The notes under the pieces: model-generated
What the model was told of the DNA's origin: nothing
What the model saw: only the letters and a program-made list of their open reading frames with translations
The model's database searches: none
Shown here: positions 1-8,603 of the stretch, in pieces
Position numbering within the stretch: position 1 is the first letter of the stretch
How the letters are laid out: each line of letters starts with the position of its first letter
From: Cryobacterium sp. PH31-AA6
GTDB taxonomy: Bacteria > Actinomycetota > Actinomycetes > Actinomycetales > Microbacteriaceae
Assembly (NCBI RefSeq): GCF_030063195.1
Contig: NZ_JASISS010000002.1
Coordinates: 124,001-188,000, forward strand
DNA length: 64,000 nucleotides
Reading direction: 5' to 3'
Translations under genes and position numbers: made by a program

Positions 1-227
1 AAGGCGACCAGCCGACCGTCGGGCGAAAATCGGGGGGCGGCGTCCCGATGCCCGCGGGTCAGCAGCCGAGGCCGTGGCATGCCCGCCAGGAACACCGTCC
101 ACAGCTGGCCGACGTAGTCGTCGGCGGCGAAGTCCGGCCGGACGACAGAAACGACCACCCGATCACCCTCCGGGTGGATGGTCGGGTCAGAAACCGAGGT
201 GAGGAGCGGAAGGTCGGCAGCCTTCAT
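1..227 (-). CDS. S9-family peptidase (acylaminoacyl-peptidase-like), N-terminal part only
   Basis: The reading frame starts at an ATG whose reverse complement is at 225-227 and runs off the left edge, giving about 75 codons with no stop. The start (MKAADLPLLTSVSDPTIHPE) and the later stretch HRDAAPRFSPDG resemble the opening beta-propeller blades of prolyl-oligopeptidase/acylaminoacyl-peptidase (S9) enzymes, where a P.fSPDG blade motif recurs. The catalytic alpha/beta-hydrolase domain would lie outside the window. It begins 12 bp downstream of the SDR stop codon, so the two genes are probably cotranscribed and the peptidase translated by coupling. Family assignment rests on the propeller motif alone; another WD40/TolB-like propeller protein is possible. 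Confidence 0.65.
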   Translation of the reverse strand, partial: MKAADLPLLTSVSDPTIHPEGDRVVVSVVRPDFAADDYVGQLWTVFLAGMPRPRLLTRGHRDAAPRFSPDGRLVA

Positions 228-239
228 CCGTCGTACTTT

Positions 240-1004
240 CTAGTCGGCGACCAGGTCGGTCGTGTCGCCAACATAGCGCGTGTTGTCGGTCGGCAGGGGC
301 TCGACGGCGGCGAGAGCCACCTCGGCGGCGAACTCCTCCACGTTGTACAGGCGTCCGGCCGCGTCCTTGCGGGCGCTCATGGTTCCCGGGCTGGCACGCT
401 CGAGCAGCGTCGCGGTGACGGTGCCCTCGATGATGTCGCCGGAGACGACGACGAAGCCGAGCCCTGCCTCTTCCAGCTCGGGAATGAGGGCGCGGAGAGC
501 GTCCTCGCCGGCGCGCTTGCTGCGGGCAACGGGCACATACTCCGGCATGGTCTCCGCGGTCCCGAAGAAGTGCGCCTGGTGGCTCGTGACGAACACGACC
601 CTGGCGCCCGGTGCGAGCAGCGGCCGGGCGGTGGCGAGCAGGTTGAGCTGCGCATCCCGGTTCAGCTTCATCGCGTAGTCATCGGCCATGCCGCTCTCCA
701 TGCCGCCGGAGGCATTCATCACGAGGATGTCGAGGCCGCCGAATTCCGCACGGATGGTGTCGAACATGGCGGTGACGGCATCCGCGTCGGTGAGGTCCGC
801 ACCGATCGTGATGGCCGTGCCACCCTGCGCGCGGATGGCGTCGGCGACCTTGATCGCACGCGCCTCCTTGTTGCGGAAGTTGATGGCGACGCTGGCACCT
901 GCCCCGGCGAAGTAGCCGATGGTGGCCGCACCAACCCCTCGAGATGATCCGGTGACGAGCACACGCTTGCCGTCAAGTGATCCTGCTGCAAGTGGATTGG
1001 TCAC
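240..1004 (-). CDS. Atypical SDR-family oxidoreductase, 254 aa
   Basis: Short-chain dehydrogenase fold. TGSSRGVG (residues 18-25) is the glycine-rich cofactor loop, NASGG (98-102) corresponds to the NAG motif, and VTSHQ carries the usual catalytic serine at 141. The GTG start is chosen because AAGGAG lies just upstream at 1011-1016; longer frames extend into the divergent intergenic region without similarity. Oddity: the canonical YxxxK is absent. The lysine (K163, in VARSK) has valine at the tyrosine position, and the nearest tyrosine is Y156, seven residues before the lysine. The protein may use a shifted tyrosine or may bind cofactor without normal catalysis. The S9 peptidase gene follows 12 bp downstream. 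Confidence 0.8.
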   Translation of the reverse strand: MTNPLAAGSLDGKRVLVTGSSRGVGAATIGYFAGAGASVAINFRNKEARAIKVADAIRAQGGTAITIGADLTDADAVTAMFDTIRAEFGGLDILVMNASGGMESGMADDYAMKLNRDAQLNLLATARPLLAPGARVVFVTSHQAHFFGTAETMPEYVPVARSKRAGEDALRALIPELEEAGLGFVVVSGDIIEGTVTATLLERASPGTMSARKDAAGRLYNVEEFAAEVALAAVEPLPTDNTRYVGDTTDLVAD

Positions 1005-1119
1005 GCGAACTCCTTGAGATAACGAATAGGTCTGGCAGACGACCTTACCAAGAAGCCCCGCTCCCCTACCCGACGCACCTGCTAGTTTCAAGGGAGAGAA
1101 CAATATGGGAGGGGTCACC

Positions 1120-1590
1120 ATGGATGCGTTCGCAGCGGAATATGCGTGGATTGTCTGGCTGGTTCTGATCCTGATCTTCGTCACCATCGAAATGGTGACG
1201 CTCGACCTCACCTTCCTGATGATCGCCGCCGGCAGCCTCGGCGCTCTCCTTTCCGGCCTGCTTGGAGCGCCCTGGTGGCTCCAGCTGGTGATCGCGGCCG
1301 TGCTGACGATCACCCTGCTCCTGGCTATCCGTCCGCCTTTGCTGCGCCTGCTCAAACGTGGCGGCGACCCGGCAAGGACCAACGTGGACGCGCTGCTCGG
1401 CCTGGACGGTCGGGTGGTCAGCACCATCGGTGCGACCGGCGGTCAGGTTCGGCTCGCGAACGGGGAGACCTGGACCGCACGGCTCTCCCCCGGCACGGAC
1501 GGCGTCGCCGAACCCGGCGAACGAGTTCTCGTCACCGAAATCGACGGGGCGACCGCAGTGGTCGTCCCGATGGAAAGGAACGTTCCATGA
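1120..1590 (+). CDS. NfeD-like membrane protein, 156 aa
   Basis: Residues 8-70 form two to three hydrophobic helices containing VTIEMVTLDLTFLMIAAGSL, typical of short NfeD proteins. They are followed by a soluble C-terminal OB-fold-like domain (GLDGRVVSTI, then GETWTARL, then PGERVLVTEIDGATAVV). GGGAGGGG at 1107-1114 sits five bases before the ATG at 1120, so that start is preferred; an in-frame ATG at 1105 would add five residues. The stop overlaps the start of the SPFH gene (ATGA, 1587-1590). NfeD/SPFH pairs are classically adjacent and act together in membrane microdomain organisation. The intergenic space from 1005 to 1119 must hold divergent promoters for this operon and the SDR gene. 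Confidence 0.9.
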   Translation: MDAFAAEYAWIVWLVLILIFVTIEMVTLDLTFLMIAAGSLGALLSGLLGAPWWLQLVIAAVLTITLLLAIRPPLLRLLKRGGDPARTNVDALLGLDGRVVSTIGATGGQVRLANGETWTARLSPGTDGVAEPGERVLVTEIDGATAVVVPMERNVP

Positions 1591-2555
1591 CCGACGCAGG
1601 CCAGCTCATTACGCAGGTGATCGTCTTCATCGCCGTCGCGGCCCTGATCCTGTTCGTCATCGTCACCCTGGCGAAGTCGATTCGGATCATCCCGCAGGCC
1701 AGAGCGGGCGTCGTCGAACGCCTCGGCCGGTACCACAAGACGCTCATGCCGGGACTCAACGTCCTGATCCCGTTCGTCGACCGGCTCCGGCCGTTGATCG
1801 ACATGCGAGAGCAGGTGGTGTCGTTCCCGCCGCAGCCGGTGATCACAGAGGACAACCTCGTTGTCTCCATCGACACCGTCGTCTACTTCCAGGTGACGGA
1901 TGCCCGGGCGGCGACCTACGAGATCGCCAACTACCTCGGGGCGGTCGAGCAGCTCACCACGACGACGCTTCGTAACGTCGTCGGTGGGTTGAACCTCGAA
2001 GAGGCCCTGACCAGCCGGGACAACATCAACGGGCAGTTGCGGATCGTCCTCGACGAGGCCACCGGCAAATGGGGCATCCGCGTTGGCCGGGTGGAGCTCA
2101 AGGCGATCGATCCGCCCGTCTCGATCCAGGACTCGATGGAGAAGCAGATGCGCGCCGAGCGTGACCGCCGGGCATTGATCCTCACCGCCGAGGGAACGAA
2201 GCAGTCCGCGATCCTGACCGCGGAGGGCGCACGCCAGGCCGCCATCCTCTCGGCGGAGGGCGACGCGAAGGCGGCCGTTCTGCGCGCGCAAGGTGAGGCC
2301 GAGGCCATCACGACCGTGTTCAAGGCCATCCACGACGGCGACCCCGACCCGAAGCTGTTGGCCTACCAGTACCTGTTGACGCTGCCCAAGCTGGCCGAGG
2401 GAAGCGCGAACAAGCTCTGGATCGTGCCCAGCGAACTCACTGAGGCGATGAAGGGCGTCGGCCGCGCCTTTGGCCAGGCTCCCGTACCCGGCTCCCATGT
2501 CGGTGCACCCCAGGCGGCGCAGAGCCCGACGACAGACACCGCGCCGGGCGCCTAG
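1587..2555 (+). CDS. SPFH/Band 7 (stomatin-like) membrane protein, 322 aa
   Basis: One N-terminal membrane helix (about residues 8-30) precedes a full SPFH domain: RIIPQARAGVVERLGRYHKT, then PFVDRLRPLIDMREQV, and VELKAIDPPVSIQDSMEKQM near residue 175. A charged, Ala/Glu-rich coiled coil follows (AEGTKQSAILTAEGARQAAI and AEGDAKAAVLRAQGEAEAI), then a low-complexity Pro/Ala tail. This is the standard layout of bacterial stomatin/QmcA-type proteins, which oligomerise on the inner face of the membrane. The start codon overlaps the NfeD stop by 4 bp, indicating coupled translation. A glycerophosphodiesterase gene begins 10 bp after the stop, so the three genes are probably one transcript. Confidence 0.93.
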   Translation: MTDAGQLITQVIVFIAVAALILFVIVTLAKSIRIIPQARAGVVERLGRYHKTLMPGLNVLIPFVDRLRPLIDMREQVVSFPPQPVITEDNLVVSIDTVVYFQVTDARAATYEIANYLGAVEQLTTTTLRNVVGGLNLEEALTSRDNINGQLRIVLDEATGKWGIRVGRVELKAIDPPVSIQDSMEKQMRAERDRRALILTAEGTKQSAILTAEGARQAAILSAEGDAKAAVLRAQGEAEAITTVFKAIHDGDPDPKLLAYQYLLTLPKLAEGSANKLWIVPSELTEAMKGVGRAFGQAPVPGSHVGAPQAAQSPTTDTAPGA

Positions 2556-2564
2556 GCGATCAGC

Positions 2565-3326
2565 GTGTCTGGGGGTGAGTCCCGGTTCCTGGACGGGCCA
2601 GGGCCCCGGGTGTTCGCGCACCGGGGGCTGTCGTTGAACGCCGCCGAGAACACCATTCTCGCCTTCGAGCATGCGCTCCTCGCCGGTGCGACGCACCTGG
2701 AAACGGATGTCAGGGCCAGCGACGACGGCATCGCGGTCCTCAGCCACGACGCCGACTTCGCCGTTCCGGGAGCGCGGATCCGGGTAGACAGGCTCAGGAT
2801 GGCCGAACTCCGCCGAATCAACCTCGGTCATGGCCAACCGTTCGCCGGGCTCGGCGAGGCCCTGGACACCTTTCCGGATGCCCGGTTCAACCTTGACGTG
2901 AAGTCGGACGCGGCGGTCGACGCGACGGTCGAGGCGGTCAGGGCGGCGAACGCCACCGACCGGGTGCTGATCACCTCGTTCTCCGACGAACGTCGTGCCC
3001 GCACGGTCGGCCAGCTTCCCGGCGTCGCGACTTCCGCATCCGCCTCGATCGTCGTCCGCGCGTTCCTCGCCGCCGAACTCCGGCTCTCCGGCCAGGTGCG
3101 GCGAGCAATGTCCGGGATTTCCGCGATGCAGATTCCCGAGACGATGAGGTCCCTGCGCGTGCTGACCCCACGCTTCGTGCGCGCCATGCACGCCATCGGC
3201 GTCGAGGTGCACGTCTGGACGGTCAATGATCCGGCGGCGATGCGCCGGATGCTGGATGCCGGGGTCGACGGTCTGGTCACCGACCGTTGCGACCTTGCGG
3301 TGGGCGTGATCGCCGCCCGAAGCTGA
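2565..3326 (+). CDS. Glycerophosphodiester phosphodiesterase family protein, 253 aa
   Basis: The TIM-barrel GDPD signature is visible: FAHRGLSLNAAENTILAF (catalytic His and Glu), THLETDVRASDDGIAVLSHD (metal-binding Glu/Asp and second His), FNLDVKSD (Lys), and VHVWTVNDPAAMRRMLDAGV near the C terminus. No signal peptide is visible, so a cytoplasmic enzyme hydrolysing glycerophosphodiesters to glycerol-3-phosphate and an alcohol is likely. The GTG start is 10 bp downstream of the SPFH stop; no strong ribosome site is seen, consistent with coupling. Length is normal for the cytoplasmic UgpQ-type class. Confidence 0.88.
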   Translation: MSGGESRFLDGPGPRVFAHRGLSLNAAENTILAFEHALLAGATHLETDVRASDDGIAVLSHDADFAVPGARIRVDRLRMAELRRINLGHGQPFAGLGEALDTFPDARFNLDVKSDAAVDATVEAVRAANATDRVLITSFSDERRARTVGQLPGVATSASASIVVRAFLAAELRLSGQVRRAMSGISAMQIPETMRSLRVLTPRFVRAMHAIGVEVHVWTVNDPAAMRRMLDAGVDGLVTDRCDLAVGVIAARS

Positions 3327-3352
3327 GAATTGACCCCGAGAATCTTCGTCAC

Positions 3353-3379
3353 GGAAAGATAACGCCCAGCTTGATGGTT
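3353..3379 (+). promoter_or_regulatory. Candidate sigma-R/SigH-type promoter of rbpA
   Basis: GGAAA at 3353-3357 and GTT at 3377-3379 are separated by 19 bases. This fits the GGAAT-N18/19-GTT pattern of disulfide-stress ECF sigma factors in actinobacteria, with one deviation in the -35. rbpA is a known member of that regulon in Streptomyces. The start codon is 38 bp downstream. Identification is by pattern only. Confidence 0.5.
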
Positions 3380-3416
3380 TAGACATAGGAGTTGCATCGC
3401 GAGAGGAGACCACACA

Positions 3417-3782
3417 ATGGCGGATCGCAGTTTGCGTGGCATGAGGTTGGGCGCACAAAGCCTTCAAAGCGAAGAGGGCGTAACCTTTTCACCACGAGTT
3501 AGTCACACGTATCTGTGTGCGACGTGCGCGCGGGAGACGGTGATGATTTTCTCGGCGGAGGCTGAGGCCCCCGACGAGTGGGAGTGCCGTTTCTGCTCAC
3601 AGACCGCTACGCGTCTGGTGGACTCGAAGCCGGTGATCGTGGATCACTCGGACGAGAAGGTTCCGCGCACACACTGGGACATGCTCCTCGAACGGCGCAC
3701 CCGCGCCGAGCTCGAAGAACTTCTGGAAGAACGACTGACTTTCCTGCGCGCCCGTCGGGGCCAGCAGAAGATCGGCGCCTGA
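3417..3782 (+). CDS. rbpA: RNA polymerase-binding protein RbpA, 121 aa
   Basis: The protein matches RbpA throughout. It has a basic N-terminal tail (MADRSLRGMRLGAQSLQSE), a zinc-binding core with CATCARE and ECRFCSQTA cysteine pairs (residues about 34-60), a linker around SDEKVPRTHWDMLLERRT and a C-terminal sigma-interaction domain ending in RLTFLRARRGQ. RbpA binds principal sigma factors and core RNA polymerase and stabilises open promoter complexes in actinobacteria. A strong ribosome site (GAGAGGAG, 3401-3408) precedes the ATG. The gene is monocistronic and convergent with lnt. Confidence 0.97.
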   Translation: MADRSLRGMRLGAQSLQSEEGVTFSPRVSHTYLCATCARETVMIFSAEAEAPDEWECRFCSQTATRLVDSKPVIVDHSDEKVPRTHWDMLLERRTRAELEELLEERLTFLRARRGQQKIGA

Positions 3783-3795
3783 CGTTTCCACACGG

Positions 3796-5337
3796 TTAAG
3801 CCCTGCGCACTCGACTTTGTCGGGTGCGTAGTGCGTTAACGAGGCAGAGGAGGAATCCGGCGAGGCCGAGCCCGGAGACGAACCACTCGAGCGCCCGGCC
3901 CCCGATCATCGCCGGGGTGACCGTATCGCTGAGCGGCACCGTGTCGACCATCGCACCGGGTGTCCAGGTCGGCAACCGGTCAAGGGTTTCTCCGTCGGGC
4001 GTGATGATGGCGCTCGTTCCCACCGTGGAGATATTCACGACGGTCCGCCCGGCCTCGATGGCCCGGAGTCGGGCGATGGCCAGTTGCTGCACGCTCTCGT
4101 CGGTGCGCCCGAAGTCCGCGTTGTTCGTCTGGGCGAGAATGATCTGGGCGTTGCCGGTAATCATTTCCTGTACGAGCTGGTCGTCGGCGATGTCGAAGCA
4201 GATCGCGATGCCCGCCTTGATCCCGTCGATGTCGAAGACATTGTCCCTGGTGCCGATCGCGTAGTCCCTGGAGATCAGGTCGATCAGGTCCGGGGCGAAC
4301 GGCCGCCAGAAGGCGCGGTCGGGCATGTACTCGGCGAACGGCACGGGGTGAACCTTGTCGTAGATGTCAACGGCGCCCTCGCCCGCCTTCCAGAGCAGGG
4401 AACTGTTGTAGAACTTGCCATCCCGTTGGGTGATCGTGCCGGCGACGATCGGCGCGTTCATTTCCGTGCCCAGGTAATCGAGCACCTTCGCCGCGTCGGC
4501 CGAACGGGTCGGGTCGATGTCGCTGGCGTTTTCCGGCCAGACCACGAAGTCGACCTTCTCCCCGATCAGGGGCAGCGTTGCCGAGGTGTGGTCTGCGAGG
4601 ATCTGGCCCGGCGAGTACCGGGCGAAGAGGCCGGCATCCGAGGCACCCTGGACGGCGGCGATCCGTGCGCTCCCCGAGGTGACGGTTGGCCAGGCCGGCA
4701 CGAGGAGCAGGAGCGCCACGGAGGCCACTCCCAGGCTCCACCGGGTGAGGGCGCCGAGGCCCACCTCCCGCACCAACTGAACGGCCAGGACGCTCAGCCA
4801 GACGATGAGGAAGCTCAAGCCCGACATTCCGACCCAGGCGACCAGGCCGTTGAACGGGCTCTCGGACTGTGAGATCGCGACGCGGCCCCAGGCGAAGCCA
4901 CCGTAGGGCCAGACGGCGGAGATGGCCTCACGGGCGGTCCACAGGCCGGCGACGATGACGGGGATGACGCCGAGCCGGCCGAGCCGGCCGGGCCACACTC
5001 GCGGCCCCACGTTGAGGACCACGCCGATCAGGGCGAGTCCGACACCGAAGAAGATGGATTCGAGGCCGGCGAGGGCCAGCCAGGGCACCGGCCCCAGGTA
5101 CAGGGTGAGCCAGCTGATGTGGATCAACCAGAACGACAGCCCGGCGACCATGCCGATCAGCAGCCCCGCCCACGGTCCCCGGCCCAGCAGGGCGACCATC
5201 ATCAGGGCCACCCCGATCGGCGCCAGGATCCACCAGGACCGGTCGGGAAAACCGGCGTCGAGGATGCCCCCGGTCGCCGCGGCGAGCATGACGGCCGCCT
5301 GGAGCGGAAGTTGCCGCCGCGCGGTCTGCTGATTCAC
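3796..5337 (-). CDS. lnt: Apolipoprotein N-acyltransferase, 513 aa
   Basis: Several N-terminal membrane helices (residues about 12-215) precede a nitrilase-type periplasmic domain, and a final helix lies near the C terminus. The catalytic triad is readable as E269 (in VVWPENASD), K328 (in YDKVHPVPF) and C380 (in IAICFDIAD). The enzyme adds the third acyl chain to the N-terminal cysteine of lipoproteins in the membrane, and several lipoproteins occur in this window. The GTG start is 9 bp downstream of the helY stop, at the end of a long minus-strand gene train. A small imperfect hairpin (about 3807-3829) is formed by the final codons. Confidence 0.93.
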   Translation of the reverse strand: MNQQTARRQLPLQAAVMLAAATGGILDAGFPDRSWWILAPIGVALMMVALLGRGPWAGLLIGMVAGLSFWLIHISWLTLYLGPVPWLALAGLESIFFGVGLALIGVVLNVGPRVWPGRLGRLGVIPVIVAGLWTAREAISAVWPYGGFAWGRVAISQSESPFNGLVAWVGMSGLSFLIVWLSVLAVQLVREVGLGALTRWSLGVASVALLLLVPAWPTVTSGSARIAAVQGASDAGLFARYSPGQILADHTSATLPLIGEKVDFVVWPENASDIDPTRSADAAKVLDYLGTEMNAPIVAGTITQRDGKFYNSSLLWKAGEGAVDIYDKVHPVPFAEYMPDRAFWRPFAPDLIDLISRDYAIGTRDNVFDIDGIKAGIAICFDIADDQLVQEMITGNAQIILAQTNNADFGRTDESVQQLAIARLRAIEAGRTVVNISTVGTSAIITPDGETLDRLPTWTPGAMVDTVPLSDTVTPAMIGGRALEWFVSGLGLAGFLLCLVNALRTRQSRVRRA

Positions 5338-5346
5338 CTCAACGGC

Positions 5347-7794
5347 CTATGCGACGGAGGAATAGGCGACGATGCCGCGGCGGATCGCGTCCATGGCCTG
5401 ACGCGCGGTGCGTCCGACCGGACCGTCGGCGACAACGGAGAGCTGGTCGAGGAGGTCGATGGTCTGCTTGGTCCAGCGCACGAAGTCGCCGGCGGCCATC
5501 TCCGCCTCGTCGAGCACCTCGACGAGAGACCCGTCACGAGCCCATTTCCACATCGCCAGGCTGAGGCCGACCGCGAGCGGGTTGCTGCCGGGAAGCTTGT
5601 TGTCGCGCTCCAGATCGTCGAGGCGACTCCACAGTTCCTCGGTCTTGTCGAGGGCCGGCCGGAACGCACCCTTCGGCAGGTAGCGTTCGTCGATCATGCC
5701 CTCGTCCCGGCGGGGTTCGAAGACCAGGGCGCACGCCATGGCGGCCAGACCGGCCGGGTCGAGGTCATTCCACAGGCCACGGCGCAGGGACTCCGCGACG
5801 AGCAGGTCCCGGTCGGCGTAAATGCGCCGCAGAATGAGCCCACTCTCGCTGAGCGTGACGGATCCCTCGGTGTCTTCCAGCAGGTAGCCGTGGCCGAGGA
5901 GAACATCGGTCACGCGGTCGAACACGCGCGCGACGGCGCCGGTGCGGGTCGTGATCTGCTGGGTCAGCACATCCGTGTCCCGTTTCAATTTCCACCAGCG
6001 CTGGGCCCACCTGGCGTGCTGCTCACGCTCGGGGCAGCTGTGGCAGGGGTGCGCGCGCATCCGTTTGCGCAGGCTGGCGAGTTCTCGTTGGCGCCGCTCC
6101 CTGGCGGCGCGCGCGCCGGTTTCACCGGCCGCACTTTCACGCTCCACATCGGTGAGTTTGCGGCGGATCGCGGAGTATTCGGTGAAGTCGCCGAGGTGGC
6201 AGACCATGGACCTGGCGAAGCCGGCCAGGGACTCCTCCTGCTGGCGCACCTTGCGAGCCATGTCGACGACGGCTCGGTCGGCCTGGAACTGGGCGAAGGA
6301 CGATTCGAGTACGTCCCTGGTGCGTTCCCGCCCGAACTGGTCGATCAGGTTGACGGCCATGTTGTAGGTGGGCTTGAAACTGGAATTGAGCGGGTAGGTG
6401 CGTCGTGACGCGAGTGAGGCGACCGCCTGCGGGTCGAGCCCGGGCGCCCATTGGATGACCGAGTGGCCCTCGATGTCGATGCCGCGGCGACCGGCGCGAC
6501 CGGTGAGCTGGGTGTACTCCCCCGGTGTGATGGGGACGCGTGCCTCGCCGTTGAACTTCTCGAGCTTGTCGAGGACGACGGTGCGGGCGGGCATGTTGAT
6601 GCCCAGGGCCAGCGTTTCGGTGGCGAAGACGGCTTTGACGAGCTTCTTTTGAAAGAGCTCCTCGACCACCTCTTTGAACGCGGGCAGCATGCCGGCGTGG
6701 TGGGCGGCCACCCCGCGCTCGAGACCGTCGAGCCATTCGAAGTAGCCGAGAACGCCAAGGTCCTCATCCAGCAGAGTGCGGCAACGCTCGTCGACGATCT
6801 GCCGGATCTGGTCGCGCTCACGCTCATCGGTGAGCCGCACCCCGGCCCGGAGCACCTGGCGAACGGCCTGGTCGCAGCCGACCCGGCTGAAGATGAAGAA
6901 GATCGCCGGAAGCAGGTGTTTGCCCTCGAGCAGCCGCACGATCTCCGACCGGTCCATCCGTCCCGCGTCGAAGGAGGACTGCCGGGCAGCCCGATCGCGG
7001 CCGCTCCCCCGCCGCCCGCCGCCGCCGGTGCGGATCGGCGTACCGCGACCGCCGGCCTGTGCGAGGCGCACCAGCTCCGGGTTGACCTGATGGGTACCGG
7101 CCAGGCCGGTCGAGTCGAACAGGTCGAGCATCTTGCTCTTGACGAGCACGTGCTGTTCGAGGGGCACCGGGCGTTCCTCGGAGACGATCACGTCGGTCTC
7201 GCCTCGCACCGCCTGGAGCCAGTCGCCGAATTCCTCGGCGTTGGAGACCGTGGCGCTGAGCGAGACCATGCGCACTGTCTGCGGGAGGTGGATGATGACC
7301 TCCTCCCAGACCGCGCCACGGAAGCGGTCGGCCAGGTAGTGCACCTCATCCATCACCACGAAGGCCAGGTTCGTCAGCAGGTCGGAGTCGGCGTAGAGCA
7401 TGTTGCGCAGAACTTCGGTGGTCATGACGACGATGCGTGCCTGCGCGTTGACGTTCGTGTCCCCGGTGAGCAGCCCCACCTGGTCGGCGCCGTATTCGGC
7501 GACGAGTTCCTGGAACTTCTGGTTGCTCAGCGCCTTCATCGGCGCCGTGTAGAAGACCTTCCGGGACGTTCCCTGCATGGCCAGATAGATGGCGAACTCG
7601 GCGATCAGGGTCTTGCCTGCCCCGGTGGGGGCGGCCACGAGCACGCTGTTCCCGGCCTCGAGCGAGGCGCAGGCGGCCAGCTGGAAGGCGTCGAGGTCGA
7701 ATTTCAGTCCGGCGCGGAACGCCTCGAGCTTCGGAGCCCTGGCACGGTTTCTGGAGGCCGAGAAGCGTTCGGCCGGCGACTGCAGTGAGGTCAT
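5347..7794 (-). CDS. helY: Ski2/Mtr4-like DEVH-box RNA helicase HelY, 815 aa
   Basis: Superfamily 2 helicase: Walker A AAPTGAGKT (residues 54-62), motif Ia YTAPMKALSNQKF, DEVH box at 149-152 (VVMDEVHYLADRFRG), SLSATVSN (motif III), then the second RecA domain with ATETLALGINMPARTVV and the TGRAGRRGID motif VI. The C-terminal third includes a Cys/His patch (HPCHSCPEREQH) and a DSHCT-like domain ending VGRTARQAMDAIRRGIVAY. A Gly/Arg insert sits near residues 250-270. In mycobacteria the same gene lies downstream of tatC, as here (9-bp gap), which supports the symbol. Substrate is inferred to be structured RNA. Confidence 0.93.
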   Translation of the reverse strand: MTSLQSPAERFSASRNRARAPKLEAFRAGLKFDLDAFQLAACASLEAGNSVLVAAPTGAGKTLIAEFAIYLAMQGTSRKVFYTAPMKALSNQKFQELVAEYGADQVGLLTGDTNVNAQARIVVMTTEVLRNMLYADSDLLTNLAFVVMDEVHYLADRFRGAVWEEVIIHLPQTVRMVSLSATVSNAEEFGDWLQAVRGETDVIVSEERPVPLEQHVLVKSKMLDLFDSTGLAGTHQVNPELVRLAQAGGRGTPIRTGGGGRRGSGRDRAARQSSFDAGRMDRSEIVRLLEGKHLLPAIFFIFSRVGCDQAVRQVLRAGVRLTDERERDQIRQIVDERCRTLLDEDLGVLGYFEWLDGLERGVAAHHAGMLPAFKEVVEELFQKKLVKAVFATETLALGINMPARTVVLDKLEKFNGEARVPITPGEYTQLTGRAGRRGIDIEGHSVIQWAPGLDPQAVASLASRRTYPLNSSFKPTYNMAVNLIDQFGRERTRDVLESSFAQFQADRAVVDMARKVRQQEESLAGFARSMVCHLGDFTEYSAIRRKLTDVERESAAGETGARAARERRQRELASLRKRMRAHPCHSCPEREQHARWAQRWWKLKRDTDVLTQQITTRTGAVARVFDRVTDVLLGHGYLLEDTEGSVTLSESGLILRRIYADRDLLVAESLRRGLWNDLDPAGLAAMACALVFEPRRDEGMIDERYLPKGAFRPALDKTEELWSRLDDLERDNKLPGSNPLAVGLSLAMWKWARDGSLVEVLDEAEMAAGDFVRWTKQTIDLLDQLSVVADGPVGRTARQAMDAIRRGIVAYSSVA

Positions 7795-7803
7795 CGGATG
7801 CGC

Positions 7804-8598
7804 CTAAAGCGCCAGCTCCTGTTCGAAGGCACGGTTGCGCCGGGCGGCGCGACGGTCATGCAGGTAGGCGATGCCATAGGCGGCGAAGTAGAGCACCACC
7901 ATCGGGATGGCCAGGAGGAACATCGACACCACATCGGCGGCCGGGGTGGCGATGGCCGTGAACAGGACGATCACGAGGATGGCAACCCGCCAGGACTTGA
8001 TGATCGATTCGGCGCTGATCACGCCCGCGAAGTTGAGCAGAACGATGAAGACCGGCAACACGAATGCGACGCCGATCGCGAAGACGAGTTTCAAGACGAA
8101 ATCGAAGTAGCTCTGGGCTGTGACGAGCGCCGCGTCCTGAGCCGGGGCGAAGCTGGTCATCAACTCGACCACGTGCGGCAACACGAAGAACCCGGCCGCG
8201 CACCCGGCGAGGAACAGGGGCACGGCGGTGAAGAAGAAACCGAAGGTGTACCGCTTTTCGGTGCGGGTGAGGCCGGGCACGAGGAACGCGAAGACCTGGT
8301 AGAGCCACATCGGACTGGACACGACGAGGCCGACGTAGAAGGAGATCTTCAGCTTCAGGTCGAAGGCCGAGGTGATGTCCGGGTAGTTGAGCTGGGCGCT
8401 GCGATTCTGTGCGGTCGCGATGGTGTAAATCGGCTCCCGCAGGGCGTCCCAGACGTAGTCGGAGAGAAACCACCCGACGATGGCACCGAGCAGGATGCCC
8501 GCGGCCGCGAGGAAGAGACGCTTCCGCAGCTCAAGCAGATGCTGCCCGAGCGACATCTTCCCGTCGGCCGACGCGCGCCGAGGAGTGCGCCGTGGCAC
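7804..8598 (-). CDS. tatC: Sec-independent translocase subunit TatC, 264 aa
   Basis: Six membrane helices with the conserved cytoplasmic N terminus MSLGQHLLELRKRL, PIYTIATAQNR in the first periplasmic loop, and YQVFAFLVPGLTRTEKRYTF, the diagnostic loop after helix 2. TatC is the receptor for twin-arginine signal peptides. The annotated GTG start is 5 bp after the tatA stop; the internal ATG at codon 15 (MSLGQ) is an alternative start that keeps the conserved domain whole. A basic C-terminal tail (RRAARRNRAF) is cytoplasmic. Confidence 0.96.
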   Translation of the reverse strand: MPRRTPRRASADGKMSLGQHLLELRKRLFLAAAGILLGAIVGWFLSDYVWDALREPIYTIATAQNRSAQLNYPDITSAFDLKLKISFYVGLVVSSPMWLYQVFAFLVPGLTRTEKRYTFGFFFTAVPLFLAGCAAGFFVLPHVVELMTSFAPAQDAALVTAQSYFDFVLKLVFAIGVAFVLPVFIVLLNFAGVISAESIIKSWRVAILVIVLFTAIATPAADVVSMFLLAIPMVVLYFAAYGIAYLHDRRAARRNRAFEQELAL

Positions 8599-8603
8599 GG
8601 AGC

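Noticed and set aside
1443-3467. A 674-codon minus-strand open frame opposite NfeD, SPFH and GDPD genes
   Set aside because: High GC leaves the antisense strand open; the plus-strand proteins have full family motifs and ribosome sites.
3807-3829. Hairpin between rbpA and lnt as a bidirectional terminator
   Set aside because: It has one mismatch, no T tract on either side and lies within the last codons of lnt.
6451-7788. A long plus-strand frame opposite helY
   Set aside because: Antisense of an intact helicase; Gly/Val/His-rich composition without any motif.
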